Positions 26,684 to 36,654 of a DNA stretch of 64,000 bases are shown one piece after another. A program made the translations under genes and the position numbers. Position 1 is the first letter of the stretch, and the number at the start of each line of letters is the position of its first letter. The notes beneath the pieces were generated by a model. It did not search any database. It had not been told where the DNA came from and saw only the letters and a list, made by a program, of their open reading frames with translations. Origin of the DNA: Nitrospira sp. (lineage in GTDB: Bacteria; Nitrospirota; Nitrospiria; Nitrospirales; Nitrospiraceae); NCBI GenBank assembly GCA_005116745.1, contig SWDS01000006.1, positions 330,935-394,934 of the forward strand. The letters are read 5' to 3'.

Positions 26684-27045
26684 GACGCTCCCCTGCTTCT
26701 CGTTGTTCCTCGCAATACGAGCAGCGAGTCCGCCACTATCGCAAAGCGGTCTTCGTACAAGCGCCCGATCAGGCGACTGTCGATCTGAAGTTTGTTGAAT
26801 TTCCTGAGGTCGTGGTTCGAAGTGACGACCGGACGATCCAGATACACCGGAAATTCAAAGGAAACCAGAAGCTACACAGGCAGATGAGTATAAATCAAGG
26901 CAAACTTTCCACGGAGCATGAATCGAAGACAACTCGGTGAGATTTCCGGCCTGCGTTTCACCGGTGAGGCAAGGGGGACATCACCAACACCCGGCTTTCC
27001 GTTCAATGAGCGCGAGTGGTTTGAAATGTTGCGTCGAAACCCGAG
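26684..27045. other. Intergenic region, nothing recognised
   Basis: About 360 bases upstream of the antiporter gene. It should contain its promoter; no clear element is seen. Confidence 0.35.
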
Positions 27046-27477
27046 TCATTTGACCAGCGTGACGGGGATCTGGGTCAGATGGACGACCTTGGTGGTGACC
27101 GAGCCCATCACGAGCCCAGCAATACGCCCGAGTCCACGCGATCCCATAACAATTTCGCCGGCCTCAACTGCTTTGGCGCACTCCACAATCTTTTCGGCGG
27201 CATCGCCTTCCTCTGTACTGCTCGCGAACGCCACGCCCGACGCGCGCAGCACGTGCTCCGCCGGTTCGAGAAGCTCACGATTATACTGTGCTGCCATTTC
27301 CGCTGCTTTCTTGTCGCCCACGTAGACCTGAATTTCGCCGTACACGCGTAGCGGGGGGTGCACAGTCACGAGATGCACGCGACCTTGTGGCTTCTCACGT
27401 GCTCGCTCAATGGCAAGGTGTAGTGCGCGCATTGCGCTCTCCGAGCCATCGAACGGAACCAAGATGGTGTTAGGCAT
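27046..27477 (-). CDS. Universal stress protein (UspA family)
   Basis: The product has about 143 residues starting MPNTILVPFDGSESAMRAL. It has the nucleotide-binding features ILVPFDGSE at the N-terminus and the C-terminal G-x2-G-x9-G(S/T) motif in MGSRGLGRIAGLVMGSVTTKVV. It is a second UspA in the sodium region, not closely similar to the one at 19629. The longer frame to 27507 adds only ten poorly supported residues. It is separated from nqrM by 115 bases, so it may be its own transcript. Confidence 0.87.
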   Translation of the reverse strand: MPNTILVPFDGSESAMRALHLAIERAREKPQGRVHLVTVHPPLRVYGEIQVYVGDKKAAEMAAQYNRELLEPAEHVLRASGVAFASSTEEGDAAEKIVECAKAVEAGEIVMGSRGLGRIAGLVMGSVTTKVVHLTQIPVTLVK

Positions 27478-27592
27478 AACGGCCTCTTTCAAGCCAGTGG
27501 CGACCAATTAAAGAAAATCAATACACCCTATATCTCGCGGATTCAAGTAGCCAGTGCATACATTCACCGGGGGGGTGGTTGTCTCGGCCCTC

Positions 27593-27793
27593 TTACAGCA
27601 GTTCTTTCCTCGGAGATTGCAGACGGGCCAGACGTTCTGGGCAGGGCTTGTCGCAGCCGGCATCGCACTCCAGCCCGATACGCTCAAGACCGCCACAACT
27701 GCCGCCGATCGGACGGCGACCGAGCAGGACACCCACCGCCATCGCCAGGATTGCTATTACCATGACAAGAAAGGTCACCAGGAAAATAGTCAT
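27593..27793 (-). CDS. nqrM: NqrM, Na+-NQR maturation protein (DUF539)
   Basis: A 66-residue protein with one membrane helix (TFLVMVIAILAMAVGVLLG) followed by the Cys cluster GGSCGGL...CDAGCDKPC. NqrM is needed to place the unusual iron centre coordinated between NqrD and NqrE. An AGGAGG site precedes the ATG, which overlaps the apbE stop as ATGA. The presence and order match complete NQR operons in other bacteria. The function is by family knowledge. Confidence 0.9.
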   Translation of the reverse strand: MTIFLVTFLVMVIAILAMAVGVLLGRRPIGGSCGGLERIGLECDAGCDKPCPERLARLQSPRKELL

Positions 27794-28848
27794 GACAACT
27801 CCTCCTGTTTGCGGTACCGCTGGAAGGCGCAACAGACGCGTTCCTCAAACCGGCCATCCCGCTCGATGACAAAGAGGACGGGAAGATTGAGTCGTTCGGC
27901 GATGGCCATGCCACGCTCAGGTCCCAACACCTGGAACGCGGTGGCCCAGGCGTCGGCTCGCATGCTGGTCTCCGCCAGCACCGTCACCGACACCAGATGA
28001 TTATCGATCGGCCAGCCGGTGGTCGGATCGATGGTATGGGAATAGCGTCGCCCGGCGATTTCAAAAAAGTTTCGATAATTGCCTGAGGTGGCGAGCGCGA
28101 TGTCGCTGAGGGCCAGCATCGTCTGCACCGAACGTTCGCCTGACAACGGTTTCTCGATCGCAATCCGCCAAGGTGTATCCTGATTCTTGAGCCCGCGTAC
28201 CCGTATCTCGCCCCCGATCTCCACCATATAATGTTCAATGCCGTGCGCGGTCATGAGTTCAGCCACTCGGTCCACCCCGTAGCCCTTGGCGATTCCGGAA
28301 AGATCCAGAAAGACATCAGGGCGGTGCTTGCGCACCGCCTGCTGAGCCTCACTGAGTGTGACTTTGTCGAGACCGCTGCGCTTGCGCGCGGCGGCAATGT
28401 CGGTTTCAAGCGGGATGCGGTCCGGATGAAACTCGGGGCCGAAGCCCCAGAGATTGACCAGGGGACCAACTGTGATGTCAAACGCCCCTTCGCTCTGGGC
28501 TCCGATCTCGAGCGCGGCTTTGAGCACGGTACGTAGCGAATCGGATGCGGGCACCCAGTCGGTCGTGCGCAGACGGTTCAAGCGCGACAGCTCCGATTCC
28601 GGGTCATAGGTAGACATGGTGTGATTGATCTCGGCCAGCAAGGCATCCACTTCTGTTTGCATCACTTTCAGTGTCGGAGCATTCTGGGTGGGGCGGTATT
28701 TCACGTTATAGGTGGTTCCCATGGTGGGACCACTCATGTGCAGCTCTGCGATAGGCGGCTCAGGACGCAGCAGGCTGAAGCCGGCACCGGCAGCGAGCAG
28801 AGCGATCAACGCAATCAGCGTACGCAGGCGCGGGATGGAGAGATGCAT
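27790..28848 (-). CDS. apbE: FAD:protein FMN transferase ApbE
   Basis: The 352-residue protein has an N-terminal signal anchor (LIALIALLAAGAGFSLL) and the ApbE fold: MSGPTMGTTYNVKY, DLSGIAKGYGVDRVAELM, MVEIGGEIRVRG and YSHTIDPTTGWP with the metal-site Asp. It attaches FMN covalently to Thr residues of NqrB and NqrC in the periplasm. The targets are encoded in the same operon: SGAT in NqrB and AGAT in NqrC. It starts six bases after the nqrF stop. Confidence 0.93.
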   Translation of the reverse strand: MHLSIPRLRTLIALIALLAAGAGFSLLRPEPPIAELHMSGPTMGTTYNVKYRPTQNAPTLKVMQTEVDALLAEINHTMSTYDPESELSRLNRLRTTDWVPASDSLRTVLKAALEIGAQSEGAFDITVGPLVNLWGFGPEFHPDRIPLETDIAAARKRSGLDKVTLSEAQQAVRKHRPDVFLDLSGIAKGYGVDRVAELMTAHGIEHYMVEIGGEIRVRGLKNQDTPWRIAIEKPLSGERSVQTMLALSDIALATSGNYRNFFEIAGRRYSHTIDPTTGWPIDNHLVSVTVLAETSMRADAWATAFQVLGPERGMAIAERLNLPVLFVIERDGRFEERVCCAFQRYRKQEELS

Positions 28849-28854
28849 GGACGG

Positions 28855-30075
28855 TCATCCTCCGAAGTCATCGAGCATGATGTTTTCCCGCTCGACTCCC
28901 AGATCCAACAGCATCTTGATCACAGCGGCATTCATCATCGGCGGTCCGCAGAGATAGTACTCACAATCTTCTGGCGCCGGATGGGTCTTCAGATACTCAT
29001 TATACAGCACGTTATGGATGAAGCCGGTATAGCCGCCCCAGTTGTCCTCAGGGAGAGCGTCGGACAAGGCAACATGCCACTTGAAGTTGTCATGCGCGGC
29101 GTCCAGCTTATCGAAATCGTCGACATAGAACATCTCACGCTTCGATCGAGCTCCGTACCAGAAGGACATCTTGCGTGTGGTCTTGAGGCGGCCCAGCTGA
29201 TCGAAAATATGCGAACGCATGGGCGCCATCCCTGCGCCACCGCCGATGAATACCATCTCGTTGTTGGTGTCACGCGCAAAGAACTCGCCGAACGGTCCAG
29301 AGATGGTGACCTTGTCGCCCGGTTTCAGTCCAAACAGGTAGGAGGACATTTTACCCGGAGGTAGATCTTGCGTGCGCGGCGGGGGCGTGGCAATGCGAAT
29401 ATTGAGCATAATGATGCCACGCTCCTCTGGGTAGTTGGCCATGGAGTAGGCGCGCTCGATGGGCTCGTTGACCTTGGACACAAGCTCCCAAAGTTTCAGC
29501 CGGTCCCAGTCGCTGCGAAACCGTTCTTCGATATCAAAGTCCTTAAACGTGTGCTCATACGGAGGACAGAAAATCTGGATATACCCTCCGGCACGGAAAT
29601 CGACATATTCATCCTGAGGAAGCTCCAGGACCAGTTCCTTGATGAAGGTGGCTACATTGTGGTTGGAGCGGACGGTACATTCCCATTTCTTGACCCCAAA
29701 CACTTCATCTGGAACCTCGATCTTCAGGTTCTGCTTGACTGCCACCTGGCAAGAGAGACGGTAGCCCTCGCGCGCTTCACGCTTGTTGATATGCGAGGTT
29801 TCGGTCGGCAGAATGACTCCACCCCCTTCGAAGACTTTGACCCGGCACACTCCACACGTACCACCGCCGCCGCAGGCGGAACTGACAAAAATCTTGGCGT
29901 CGCCAAGCGCATTGAGCAACTTGCCTCCGATCGGGGTCTCGATCGATTTCTTGTCGTTGATGGTGATCGTGATATTGCCGCTGGCCACCAGTTTGGAGCG
30001 CGCACTCAGAATGAAGACGACGAGAATGAGGACGAACCCGGTGAATACACCGACTCCCAGGAGGATCTCGATCAT
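28855..30075 (-). CDS. nqrF: Na+-translocating NADH:quinone reductase subunit F
   Basis: The 406-residue protein is the electron input module of NQR. It has one N-terminal membrane helix, a plant-type [2Fe-2S] domain with ligands in [12 protein letters not shown] and a fourth Cys in LSCQVAV, then an FAD domain (RAYSMANYP) and an NADH-binding domain ([11 protein letters not shown]). It takes hydride from NADH and passes electrons to the other subunits. Length matches the family (about 407). It is the sixth gene of the operon. Confidence 0.97.
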   Translation of the reverse strand: MIEILLGVGVFTGFVLILVVFILSARSKLVASGNITITINDKKSIETPIGGKLLNALGDAKIFVSSACGGGGTCGVCRVKVFEGGGVILPTETSHINKREAREGYRLSCQVAVKQNLKIEVPDEVFGVKKWECTVRSNHNVATFIKELVLELPQDEYVDFRAGGYIQIFCPPYEHTFKDFDIEERFRSDWDRLKLWELVSKVNEPIERAYSMANYPEERGIIMLNIRIATPPPRTQDLPPGKMSSYLFGLKPGDKVTISGPFGEFFARDTNNEMVFIGGGAGMAPMRSHIFDQLGRLKTTRKMSFWYGARSKREMFYVDDFDKLDAAHDNFKWHVALSDALPEDNWGGYTGFIHNVLYNEYLKTHPAPEDCEYYLCGPPMMNAAVIKMLLDLGVERENIMLDDFGG

Positions 30076-30094
30076 ACGCGGTCTCTCATCAGAC

Positions 30095-30703
30095 TCAGAG
30101 TTGAATTCCAGAAAAGGCCATGAACCCGAGTGCCATTAACCCAGCGGTGATGAAGGTGACACCCAGTCCCTGTAAGCCTTCTGGTATGTCGGAATACTTG
30201 AGCTTCTCACGTACCCCTGCCATCGCCACGATCGCGAGCGCCCATCCGACACCGGAGCCCACGCCATAGGTGACGCTCTCACTAAAGTTATAGTCGCGTT
30301 CGACCATAAACAGACAGCCTCCGAGGATGGCGCAGTTGACCGTAATCAGCGGCAAAAAGATCCCCAGCGAGTTGTAGAGTGAGGGGACGTATCGATCAAG
30401 AAACATTTCCAGGACCTGGACGACCGCCGCAATGACGCTGATGTAGGTGATGAGCCCCAAGAAATCCAGACTGATCTCAGGGAGCCCTGCCCAGGCCAGC
30501 GCGCGATCACGGATCAGAAACTGGTAGATCAGATTATTAATCGGGATGGTCAGACTTTGAACGACGACCACCGCGATGCCAAGTCCGAGCGCCGTACCGA
30601 TTTTTTTCGAGACAGCCAGAAATGTGCACATGCCGAGAAAAAACGTCAGTGCAAGATTCTCGACGAAGACCGCTTTGATAAATAAATTCACCAGGTCAAT
30701 CAT
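30095..30703 (-). CDS. nqrE: Na+-NQR subunit E
   Basis: The 202-residue, six-helix membrane subunit starts [19 protein letters not shown], overlapping the nqrD stop by four bases; the longer frame reads back into nqrD. Conserved Cys residues that share an iron centre with NqrD are seen in FLGMCTF and [11 protein letters not shown]. It forms part of the sodium-translocating membrane core. Length matches the family (about 198). Confidence 0.96.
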   Translation of the reverse strand: MIDLVNLFIKAVFVENLALTFFLGMCTFLAVSKKIGTALGLGIAVVVVQSLTIPINNLIYQFLIRDRALAWAGLPEISLDFLGLITYISVIAAVVQVLEMFLDRYVPSLYNSLGIFLPLITVNCAILGGCLFMVERDYNFSESVTYGVGSGVGWALAIVAMAGVREKLKYSDIPEGLQGLGVTFITAGLMALGFMAFSGIQL

Positions 30704-31365
30704 GAGGCCACCTCCGGACGAGGCGCGTGATAGATCTGGTAGTCTGGTTGTTCGACTTGTGCCGGCTTCCAGGAACGCACCACCCAAATGATCATGCCGA
30801 TCAGGAAAAACGCACTCGGGGGCAGGAGCAGCAGGCCGTTCGGCACATACCATCCACCATCCCGATCAAGAGGAAGGATCGGATACCCAAACAGGGAACC
30901 GGACCCCAACAATTCGCGTATGACCCCGACGACCATGAGGAGCGCGCTATAGCCGAGACCGTTGCCAAGTCCATCAAGGAAGCTGGGGAGTGGGGGATGT
31001 TTCATCGCGTAGGCTTCCGCGCGTCCCATGACGATACAATTGGTGATGATCAACCCGACGAAGACCGACAGGTCTTTGCTGATGGTGAATGCATAGGCTT
31101 TGATGAACTGATCGGTGACGATGACCAGCGACGAAATAATCGTCATCTGCACAATGATGCGGATGCTGCTCGGGGTATGATTGCGGACCAGACTAATGGC
31201 GGCATTGGAGCAGGCGGTCACGATGGTTAGCGCGAGGCACATGGTGATCGTGGTGGAGAGCTTCGATGTCACGGCCAATGCCGAGCAAATTCCGAGAACC
31301 TGGAGGATGACCGGGTTATTATCGACGATCGGTTCGAAGATTATTTTGTTGTGTTGGTATGACAT
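30700..31365 (-). CDS. nqrD: Na+-NQR subunit D
   Basis: A 221-residue membrane subunit homologous to NqrE by internal pseudo-symmetry, with Cys residues in LGICSALAV and [15 protein letters not shown] that help bind the iron centre. The [24 protein letters not shown] motif is typical. The cytosolic C-terminal tail ([17 protein letters not shown]) is longer than usual. The gene starts five bases after nqrC ends. Confidence 0.96.
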   Translation of the reverse strand: MSYQHNKIIFEPIVDNNPVILQVLGICSALAVTSKLSTTITMCLALTIVTACSNAAISLVRNHTPSSIRIIVQMTIISSLVIVTDQFIKAYAFTISKDLSVFVGLIITNCIVMGRAEAYAMKHPPLPSFLDGLGNGLGYSALLMVVGVIRELLGSGSLFGYPILPLDRDGGWYVPNGLLLLPPSAFFLIGMIIWVVRSWKPAQVEQPDYQIYHAPRPEVAS

Positions 31366-31370
31366 GAGCG

Positions 31371-32180
31371 TTAGCTCCTTTCCTGTCGCAAACGGGATAG
31401 ATACGGCCCGTACCCCTTGTCGCTCAGCCAGAACTTCAGCAAATTCTCAACACCTCGCGAGGTGATGGTGGCCCCGGCGAGTGCGTCGACCTGATGTTGA
31501 GCCTCGGGGGTGGAACTGTCAATTGCGACCTTCGTCACTTCAACCTGAACCTTCCAGTTCTCGTCGAAGAGGACTTTGCCTGTCCATTGTGCTCGCCACT
31601 TGGGATTGTCGATCTCTCCACCGAGTCCCGGAGTCTCGGCATGCTGATAGAAGCGGAGGCCCTGAACCGTTCGCAGATCCTCCTCCAGCGCGAGAAACCC
31701 GTACATCGTGGACCACAGTCCATAGCCATACACCGGTAGGATCAGTTTCTTGAACTCGCCGTTGGCGCTGACAATCCGATAGATCGGCAAATAGCGTGGT
31801 TCGCGCCTGATCCCCGCCACATCCTCTCGGCGAGTGAGCTCGGTAGAGATCGCAGGATCCTTTCCGGCCTTGACGATATTAAAGGTGTCAGGATCGATCC
31901 CCTTCACCTCGTCACCGGTCGCCAGTTCGACCATGCGGGCGTCGATTCGTTTGAGCGCTTGTTCTTCCGTCAGTCCTTCCTTGAGCAGGCCGGAGACCGC
32001 AAGCACATTCCGTATGAGGTCGGCCTTCTGATTCGATTCCTGAATGGGGCGAAGGAGCACCGCCGCACCAGCGACTACCACCGAGCAGGCCAGACAGAGG
32101 ACAAGCGTCACCAACAGTGTCCTGCTCGCACTTTCGACTGGCGCAGTGGAGACGGCGGAATCGGATTCAGGCGCGGACAT
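31371..32180 (-). CDS. nqrC: Na+-NQR subunit C
   Basis: The 269-residue subunit has an N-terminal membrane helix ([22 protein letters not shown]) and a periplasmic FMN-binding domain. The covalent FMN site is Thr238 in [12 protein letters not shown], an ApbE target. The stretch [15 protein letters not shown] is also characteristic. It overlaps nqrB by 14 bases. Confidence 0.95.
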   Translation of the reverse strand: MSAPESDSAVSTAPVESASRTLLVTLVLCLACSVVVAGAAVLLRPIQESNQKADLIRNVLAVSGLLKEGLTEEQALKRIDARMVELATGDEVKGIDPDTFNIVKAGKDPAISTELTRREDVAGIRREPRYLPIYRIVSANGEFKKLILPVYGYGLWSTMYGFLALEEDLRTVQGLRFYQHAETPGLGGEIDNPKWRAQWTGKVLFDENWKVQVEVTKVAIDSSTPEAQHQVDALAGATITSRGVENLLKFWLSDKGYGPYLSRLRQERS

Positions 32181-33381
32181 GGCGGCGTAGCCTCCGTCGG
32201 ATATTTAGCTGAATGACCGTATAATCAATCAGGGGTGCGAATACATTAGCAAACAAAATCGTGAGCATCACGCCTTCAGGAAACGCGGGATTCGCCACGC
32301 GGATCAGCACGGTCATCGCCCCGATCAGAATACCGAAGGCCCAGCGCCCGGCACTCGTCATGGCGGCCGACACGGGGTCAGTGGCCATGAAGACCGCGCC
32401 GAAGGCAAACCCGCCCAGCACCAGGTGCCAGTACCAGGGCATCGCCACCATAGGATTGGTCTCGCTGCCGATCATATTGAACAGGAGCGAAGCTCCGACC
32501 ATTCCTACAAAGCACCCGACGATAATGCGCCAGGAAGCGACCCCTGTATAGATCAGGAATGCTGCGCCGAGCAGACAGGCCAGAGTGGAGGTTTCCCCCA
32601 TAGAGCCGGGCATCAGGCCGAGAAAGGCATCCCACCAGGTCGTGCCCCCGCGGATGATCTCCTCGACGCCGCCCACTTTCCCCAGGCTGAGCGCGGTCGC
32701 ACCGGAATAGCCATCCACCGCCACCCACACCCGATCACCGGAGATTTCGGCGGGATAGGCGAAAAACAGAAACGCCCGCGCGGTTAGGGCGGGATTGAGA
32801 AAATTCTTGCCGGTCCCGCCGAAGATTTCTTTGCCGAGGACCACGCCGAAGCTGATCCCGATGGCGACCATCCAGAGAGGCATATTGGGTGGCAGTGTCA
32901 GCGTGAAGAGCATCGAGGTGACCAGGAAACCTTCATTGATTTCTTTCTGGCGCACCGTGGAGAAGACCGTTTCCCAGATACCGCCGACGATCAAGGTCAC
33001 CAGATAGATCGGCAAAAAGTACAAGAAGCCATGGACCGTATTGGCCAGAATACTGCCGGCATCAAACCCGATATGGAGCGTTGCCAGCAGGTCGTACCGC
33101 CAGCCTGTCTTGGCCATCCCTATTTTGGCGAGGGCCAGATTCGCCTGATAGCCTGTGTTGAACCAGCTCCACAGGATGCAGGGAATCAGCGCCACCACCA
33201 CATACACCATCAATCGTTTCAGATCGATGCCATCTCGCACATGCGGCGCGTGGTGCGTGGTTTCGGGAGAGGAATAGAAGAACCCATCGACCATCTCGAA
33301 CACGGGATAGTACTTTTCATACTGGCCTCCCTTGGCAAACAGGGGCCGGAGACGATCGAGATAGCGTTTCATACCTGCCAT
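32167..33381 (-). CDS. nqrB: Na+-NQR subunit B
   Basis: The 404-residue, roughly ten-helix subunit holds the covalent FMN at Thr229 in GYSGATALS and a riboflavin site. It is the main sodium-channel subunit. Typical motifs are [28 protein letters not shown] and [16 protein letters not shown]. It starts on the last base of the nqrA stop codon. Confidence 0.96.
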   Translation of the reverse strand: MAGMKRYLDRLRPLFAKGGQYEKYYPVFEMVDGFFYSSPETTHHAPHVRDGIDLKRLMVYVVVALIPCILWSWFNTGYQANLALAKIGMAKTGWRYDLLATLHIGFDAGSILANTVHGFLYFLPIYLVTLIVGGIWETVFSTVRQKEINEGFLVTSMLFTLTLPPNMPLWMVAIGISFGVVLGKEIFGGTGKNFLNPALTARAFLFFAYPAEISGDRVWVAVDGYSGATALSLGKVGGVEEIIRGGTTWWDAFLGLMPGSMGETSTLACLLGAAFLIYTGVASWRIIVGCFVGMVGASLLFNMIGSETNPMVAMPWYWHLVLGGFAFGAVFMATDPVSAAMTSAGRWAFGILIGAMTVLIRVANPAFPEGVMLTILFANVFAPLIDYTVIQLNIRRRLRRHVRA

Positions 33382-34739
33382 CAGCCTTCTTTCTCAATCT
33401 GGCTCAACACGTTCCGCAGCACCGGGCCGTAGTCGTTTTTGCCGACACACACAAAGGAGCATAATGCGAGGTCTTCCTCATCCAGTTCCATGCAGCCCAA
33501 CTGTTGCGCCATGTCAGTGTCGCCCACCATGAGGTAGCGCAGCAACTGCGTCGGGAGGATGTCCAGCGGCATGATATCTTCGAAGTTGCCGAAGGGCACC
33601 ATGGCGCGTAGACCTCCGTTGAGCCCGGTGGTCAACCCAAACTCTTCCCGTCGGTAACGGAAGAGACTCGATAGCATGACGTTACTCTGGGAGAATGTGT
33701 TCCGCCCAGGTGTGAACCAGCCCATGAACGTTCGTTCGACCCCTTCCGGAATCACGGATATCTGAAGGTGATGGCGCCCCAGATAGGACGACCAGCTCGC
33801 TGCGTGACGCCCCGACAAGATCGAGCCGGAGATGACGCGGCTCTCACCGTCTTGAACCTCACCCTCGATCAACTCCTCGATACAGGCGCCGAGCCTGGTC
33901 TGCAACAGGCGCGGCTGTTTCACGTGAGGTCCGCCTAGCGCGACGATGCGCGTGGTCGATAAGCGGCCGCTGGTAAACAGCTTGCCGATCGCGATCACCT
34001 CTTGGTAGTTGAGGTGCCAGACCACCTTGCTGACGTCGACCGGTTCGAGAAAGTGAATATGCGTCCCCGGCAGACCGGCCGGGTGAGGGCCTTCAAAACT
34101 GGCCTGGCGTATGTGGCCTATCCCCTGTGGTAACGGCAGTTCAGCTGCCGGCGACGTGCACACCCACAGCGGCATGGTGCCCAGGCGCGACATCACTGTC
34201 AGGCCATGGCCGAAGGACTCGGCCTCCGCTGTAATAAGTGGAACAGGATTGGCGGCCAGCGGGTTGCTATCCATCGCCGTCACGAAGATGGCCGCCGGAC
34301 GTGTGGTCGGGTCGGCGATCTTGCTATAAGGACGCGCACGTAAGGCCACCCACAGACCTGATGCCAAGAGATTGTCCACCACCTGCGTGTCGGTCAGGCT
34401 GGCCAGTTGGTCGACAGGGTAGGATGCAAAGGTCTCCTCGTCTTCGGTGTCGTCGAGCCGGATGACGACCGACTGGAGCAGGCGTTGCGCTCCACGGTGG
34501 ATCGCACGCACTGTGCCGGCACCCGGGGCCGTGATGCGCACGCCGGGTAACTTCTTGTGCTCGAACAATGCTTGGCCGAGCTTCACCTTGTCCCCTTCGG
34601 CGACGAGCATGGCGGGCTTAAGATCAACATGATCCACGCCGAGCACGCCAACGTGGCGGACAGGTTTGGCGACATGGACCAGCTGCTCAGGCTTCCCACT
34701 GATCGGCACATCCAGTCCCTTTTTAATTCTGATCATCAT
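33381..34739 (-). CDS. nqrA: Na+-NQR subunit A
   Basis: The product is about 452 residues from the ATG at 34739; a TTG at 34778 gives 465 but neither has a strong ribosome binding site. NqrA is the soluble, quinone-associated subunit on the cytosolic side. Family stretches are [15 protein letters not shown], the biotinyl-lipoyl-like [21 protein letters not shown], and [30 protein letters not shown]. It is the first gene of nqrABCDEF-apbE-nqrM, so the promoter should be between 34740 and 35000. Confidence 0.95.
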   Translation of the reverse strand: MMIRIKKGLDVPISGKPEQLVHVAKPVRHVGVLGVDHVDLKPAMLVAEGDKVKLGQALFEHKKLPGVRITAPGAGTVRAIHRGAQRLLQSVVIRLDDTEDEETFASYPVDQLASLTDTQVVDNLLASGLWVALRARPYSKIADPTTRPAAIFVTAMDSNPLAANPVPLITAEAESFGHGLTVMSRLGTMPLWVCTSPAAELPLPQGIGHIRQASFEGPHPAGLPGTHIHFLEPVDVSKVVWHLNYQEVIAIGKLFTSGRLSTTRIVALGGPHVKQPRLLQTRLGACIEELIEGEVQDGESRVISGSILSGRHAASWSSYLGRHHLQISVIPEGVERTFMGWFTPGRNTFSQSNVMLSSLFRYRREEFGLTTGLNGGLRAMVPFGNFEDIMPLDILPTQLLRYLMVGDTDMAQQLGCMELDEEDLALCSFVCVGKNDYGPVLRNVLSQIEKEG

Positions 34740-35035
34740 GGCAGTTGCAAAGACAGTCACGCTGTCGAGTTGGGTCAACGAGCGATAGTTAAAGGGTGAT
34801 GTATTGTTTACACCACCGGATGAGCGTTTCCTTTTTATCCATCATGAGCGCCGCCATATAGGGCGGCAGTAATTTATAGGATCAAACTGCCGCAGTACAA
34901 CTGTTTGGACACCTTGCTGTCAACCCTCATTCTTGTGATAGGAATGTCAGATGGCTTGCCTAGGGTATGCCTTTTAATCAGAACGGACCTCCTGTCATCG
35001 ACGAACGTGAGTAAGTGGCGAAATCCGAGGGCGTC

Positions 35036-36526
35036 ATGGTACACAGAACCATGACGCAGCGCACCGTGGAAACCCTCTCCTTCGACAATACCTATGCTCG
35101 GATGCCACAAGCCTTTTACTCGCGAGTGAACCCCACTCCCTTTCATGCTCCACCGTATCTCATTCACACCAATTCAGCCGCCGCCGAGCTGATCGATCTC
35201 GACCCAGAACAATGTACGAGGCCAGAATTCTCAGCGCTCTTTGGTGGGAGTTCATTGGCGCCTGGCATGGAGCCGTTGGCCATGCTGTATTCCGGCCATC
35301 AGTTCGGTGTCTATGTTCCGCAACTTGGTGACGGACGTGCGATCCTGCTTGGGGAGGCAACGAACGAACGAGGAGAACGGTGGGATCTGCACCTGAAAGG
35401 GGCGGGGATGACACCGTTCTCACGCGATGGAGACGGCCGGGCGGTGCTGCGCTCGACGATCCGTGAGTATCTCTGCTGCGCGGCCATGCAGGGGCTCGGC
35501 ATCCCGACGACGCAGGCACTCTGTCTCGTCGGCAGTGACGACAAGGTCTATCGCGAACAGATCGAGACTGGCGCGATGGTGGTCCGCATGGCGCCGTCAC
35601 ATGTCCGCTTCGGTACATTCGAGGTCTTCTACTACCGAAAGCAACATGAGCATCTGAAAACGCTGGCCGACTATGTGATCGAGCACCACTTTCCACATCT
35701 TCGTGATGATGGCGACAAGTACGCCTGGTTCTTTACCGATGTTGTTGAGCGCACTGCACGGTTGATCGCTCAATGGCAGGCCGTTGGTTGGGCACATGGG
35801 GTCATGAATACCGACAATATGTCGATCCTCGGCCTGACGCTGGACTATGGGCCGTACGGCTTCATGGATGAGTACGACGCCGGCTTCATCTGTAATCACT
35901 CAGACCACAACGGCCGCTATGCCTTCAATCAGCAGCCCTACATCGGGCTCTGGAATCTGAGCTGCTTGGCACAAGCCTTGGTGCCATTGGTGGAAAAAGC
36001 TGTGTTGAAAGCAGGCCTGGAGACCTATCAGCCCCTCTTTGATCAGGAATATCAGAGGCAGATGCGGGCGAAACTCGGATTGGTCGACGCGCAGCCGGAA
36101 GACGACGAACTCATTCGCAACTTCATGGGCTTGCTCCAGGGCAGCCATGCGGATTACACAATCGTATTCAGGGAATTGAGCGCGTTTTCCACTGCGGAAG
36201 ACGCAACGAACGACAGACTGCGAGAACACTTCCTCAGCCGTGATCGGTTTCACGAGTGGGCCGCGCGCTATCGAGATCGCCTGCGGAGTGAACGCAGCCA
36301 TGACGACGACCGGCGTGAGAGGATGAATCGTGTGAATCCCATGTATGTGCTGCGCAACTATCTTGCTCAGACCGCGATTGAGAACGCACAACACAAGGAC
36401 TTCTCCGAGATCGCCCGCCTCTTCACGCTGCTGCAAGAGCCCTTCAAGGACCAGCCTGGCATGGACGCCTACGCCCTTCCGCCACCCAACTGGGGGAAAC
36501 ATCTCTCTGTGAGTTGCTCGTCCTAG
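35036..36526 (+). CDS. selO: SelO (YdiU) pseudokinase-fold AMPylase
   Basis: About 496 residues. SelO transfers AMP from ATP to protein Ser/Thr/Tyr residues and affects redox stress responses. Signs are LDPEQ, MLYSGHQFGVYVPQLGDGRAILLGE, LHLKGAGMTPFSRDGDGRAVLRSTIREYL and the active-site GWAHGVMNTDNMSILGLTLDYGPYGFMD. It ends in SCSS, the C-terminal Cys position that is selenocysteine in some eukaryotic SelO. GAGG precedes the chosen ATG; upstream GTG (35015) and downstream ATG (35051) are alternatives. Monocistronic, divergent from nqrA. Confidence 0.93.
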   Translation: MVHRTMTQRTVETLSFDNTYARMPQAFYSRVNPTPFHAPPYLIHTNSAAAELIDLDPEQCTRPEFSALFGGSSLAPGMEPLAMLYSGHQFGVYVPQLGDGRAILLGEATNERGERWDLHLKGAGMTPFSRDGDGRAVLRSTIREYLCCAAMQGLGIPTTQALCLVGSDDKVYREQIETGAMVVRMAPSHVRFGTFEVFYYRKQHEHLKTLADYVIEHHFPHLRDDGDKYAWFFTDVVERTARLIAQWQAVGWAHGVMNTDNMSILGLTLDYGPYGFMDEYDAGFICNHSDHNGRYAFNQQPYIGLWNLSCLAQALVPLVEKAVLKAGLETYQPLFDQEYQRQMRAKLGLVDAQPEDDELIRNFMGLLQGSHADYTIVFRELSAFSTAEDATNDRLREHFLSRDRFHEWAARYRDRLRSERSHDDDRRERMNRVNPMYVLRNYLAQTAIENAQHKDFSEIARLFTLLQEPFKDQPGMDAYALPPPNWGKHLSVSCSS

Positions 36527-36654
36527 TCGGCTGTGACTGTTGCAATTGCGTTGTAAGGGCCCTCGGCTTCACTCTCAGGACGGTCTGTTGTAGAGTGTCG
36601 CGCGTGGCATCTGCACGAAGGTCTCTCTGACGCACCACATCTCCGAGAAGCCAG

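Noticed and set aside
21506-27045. Search for sigma-54 promoters near the NtrC-type regulator
   Set aside because: TGGCAC-like strings occur (for example near 21554) but face the wrong way or lack a matching -12 element.
28621-29364. 247-codon plus-strand frame across apbE and nqrF
   Set aside because: Shadow of two well-supported genes on the minus strand; no domain.
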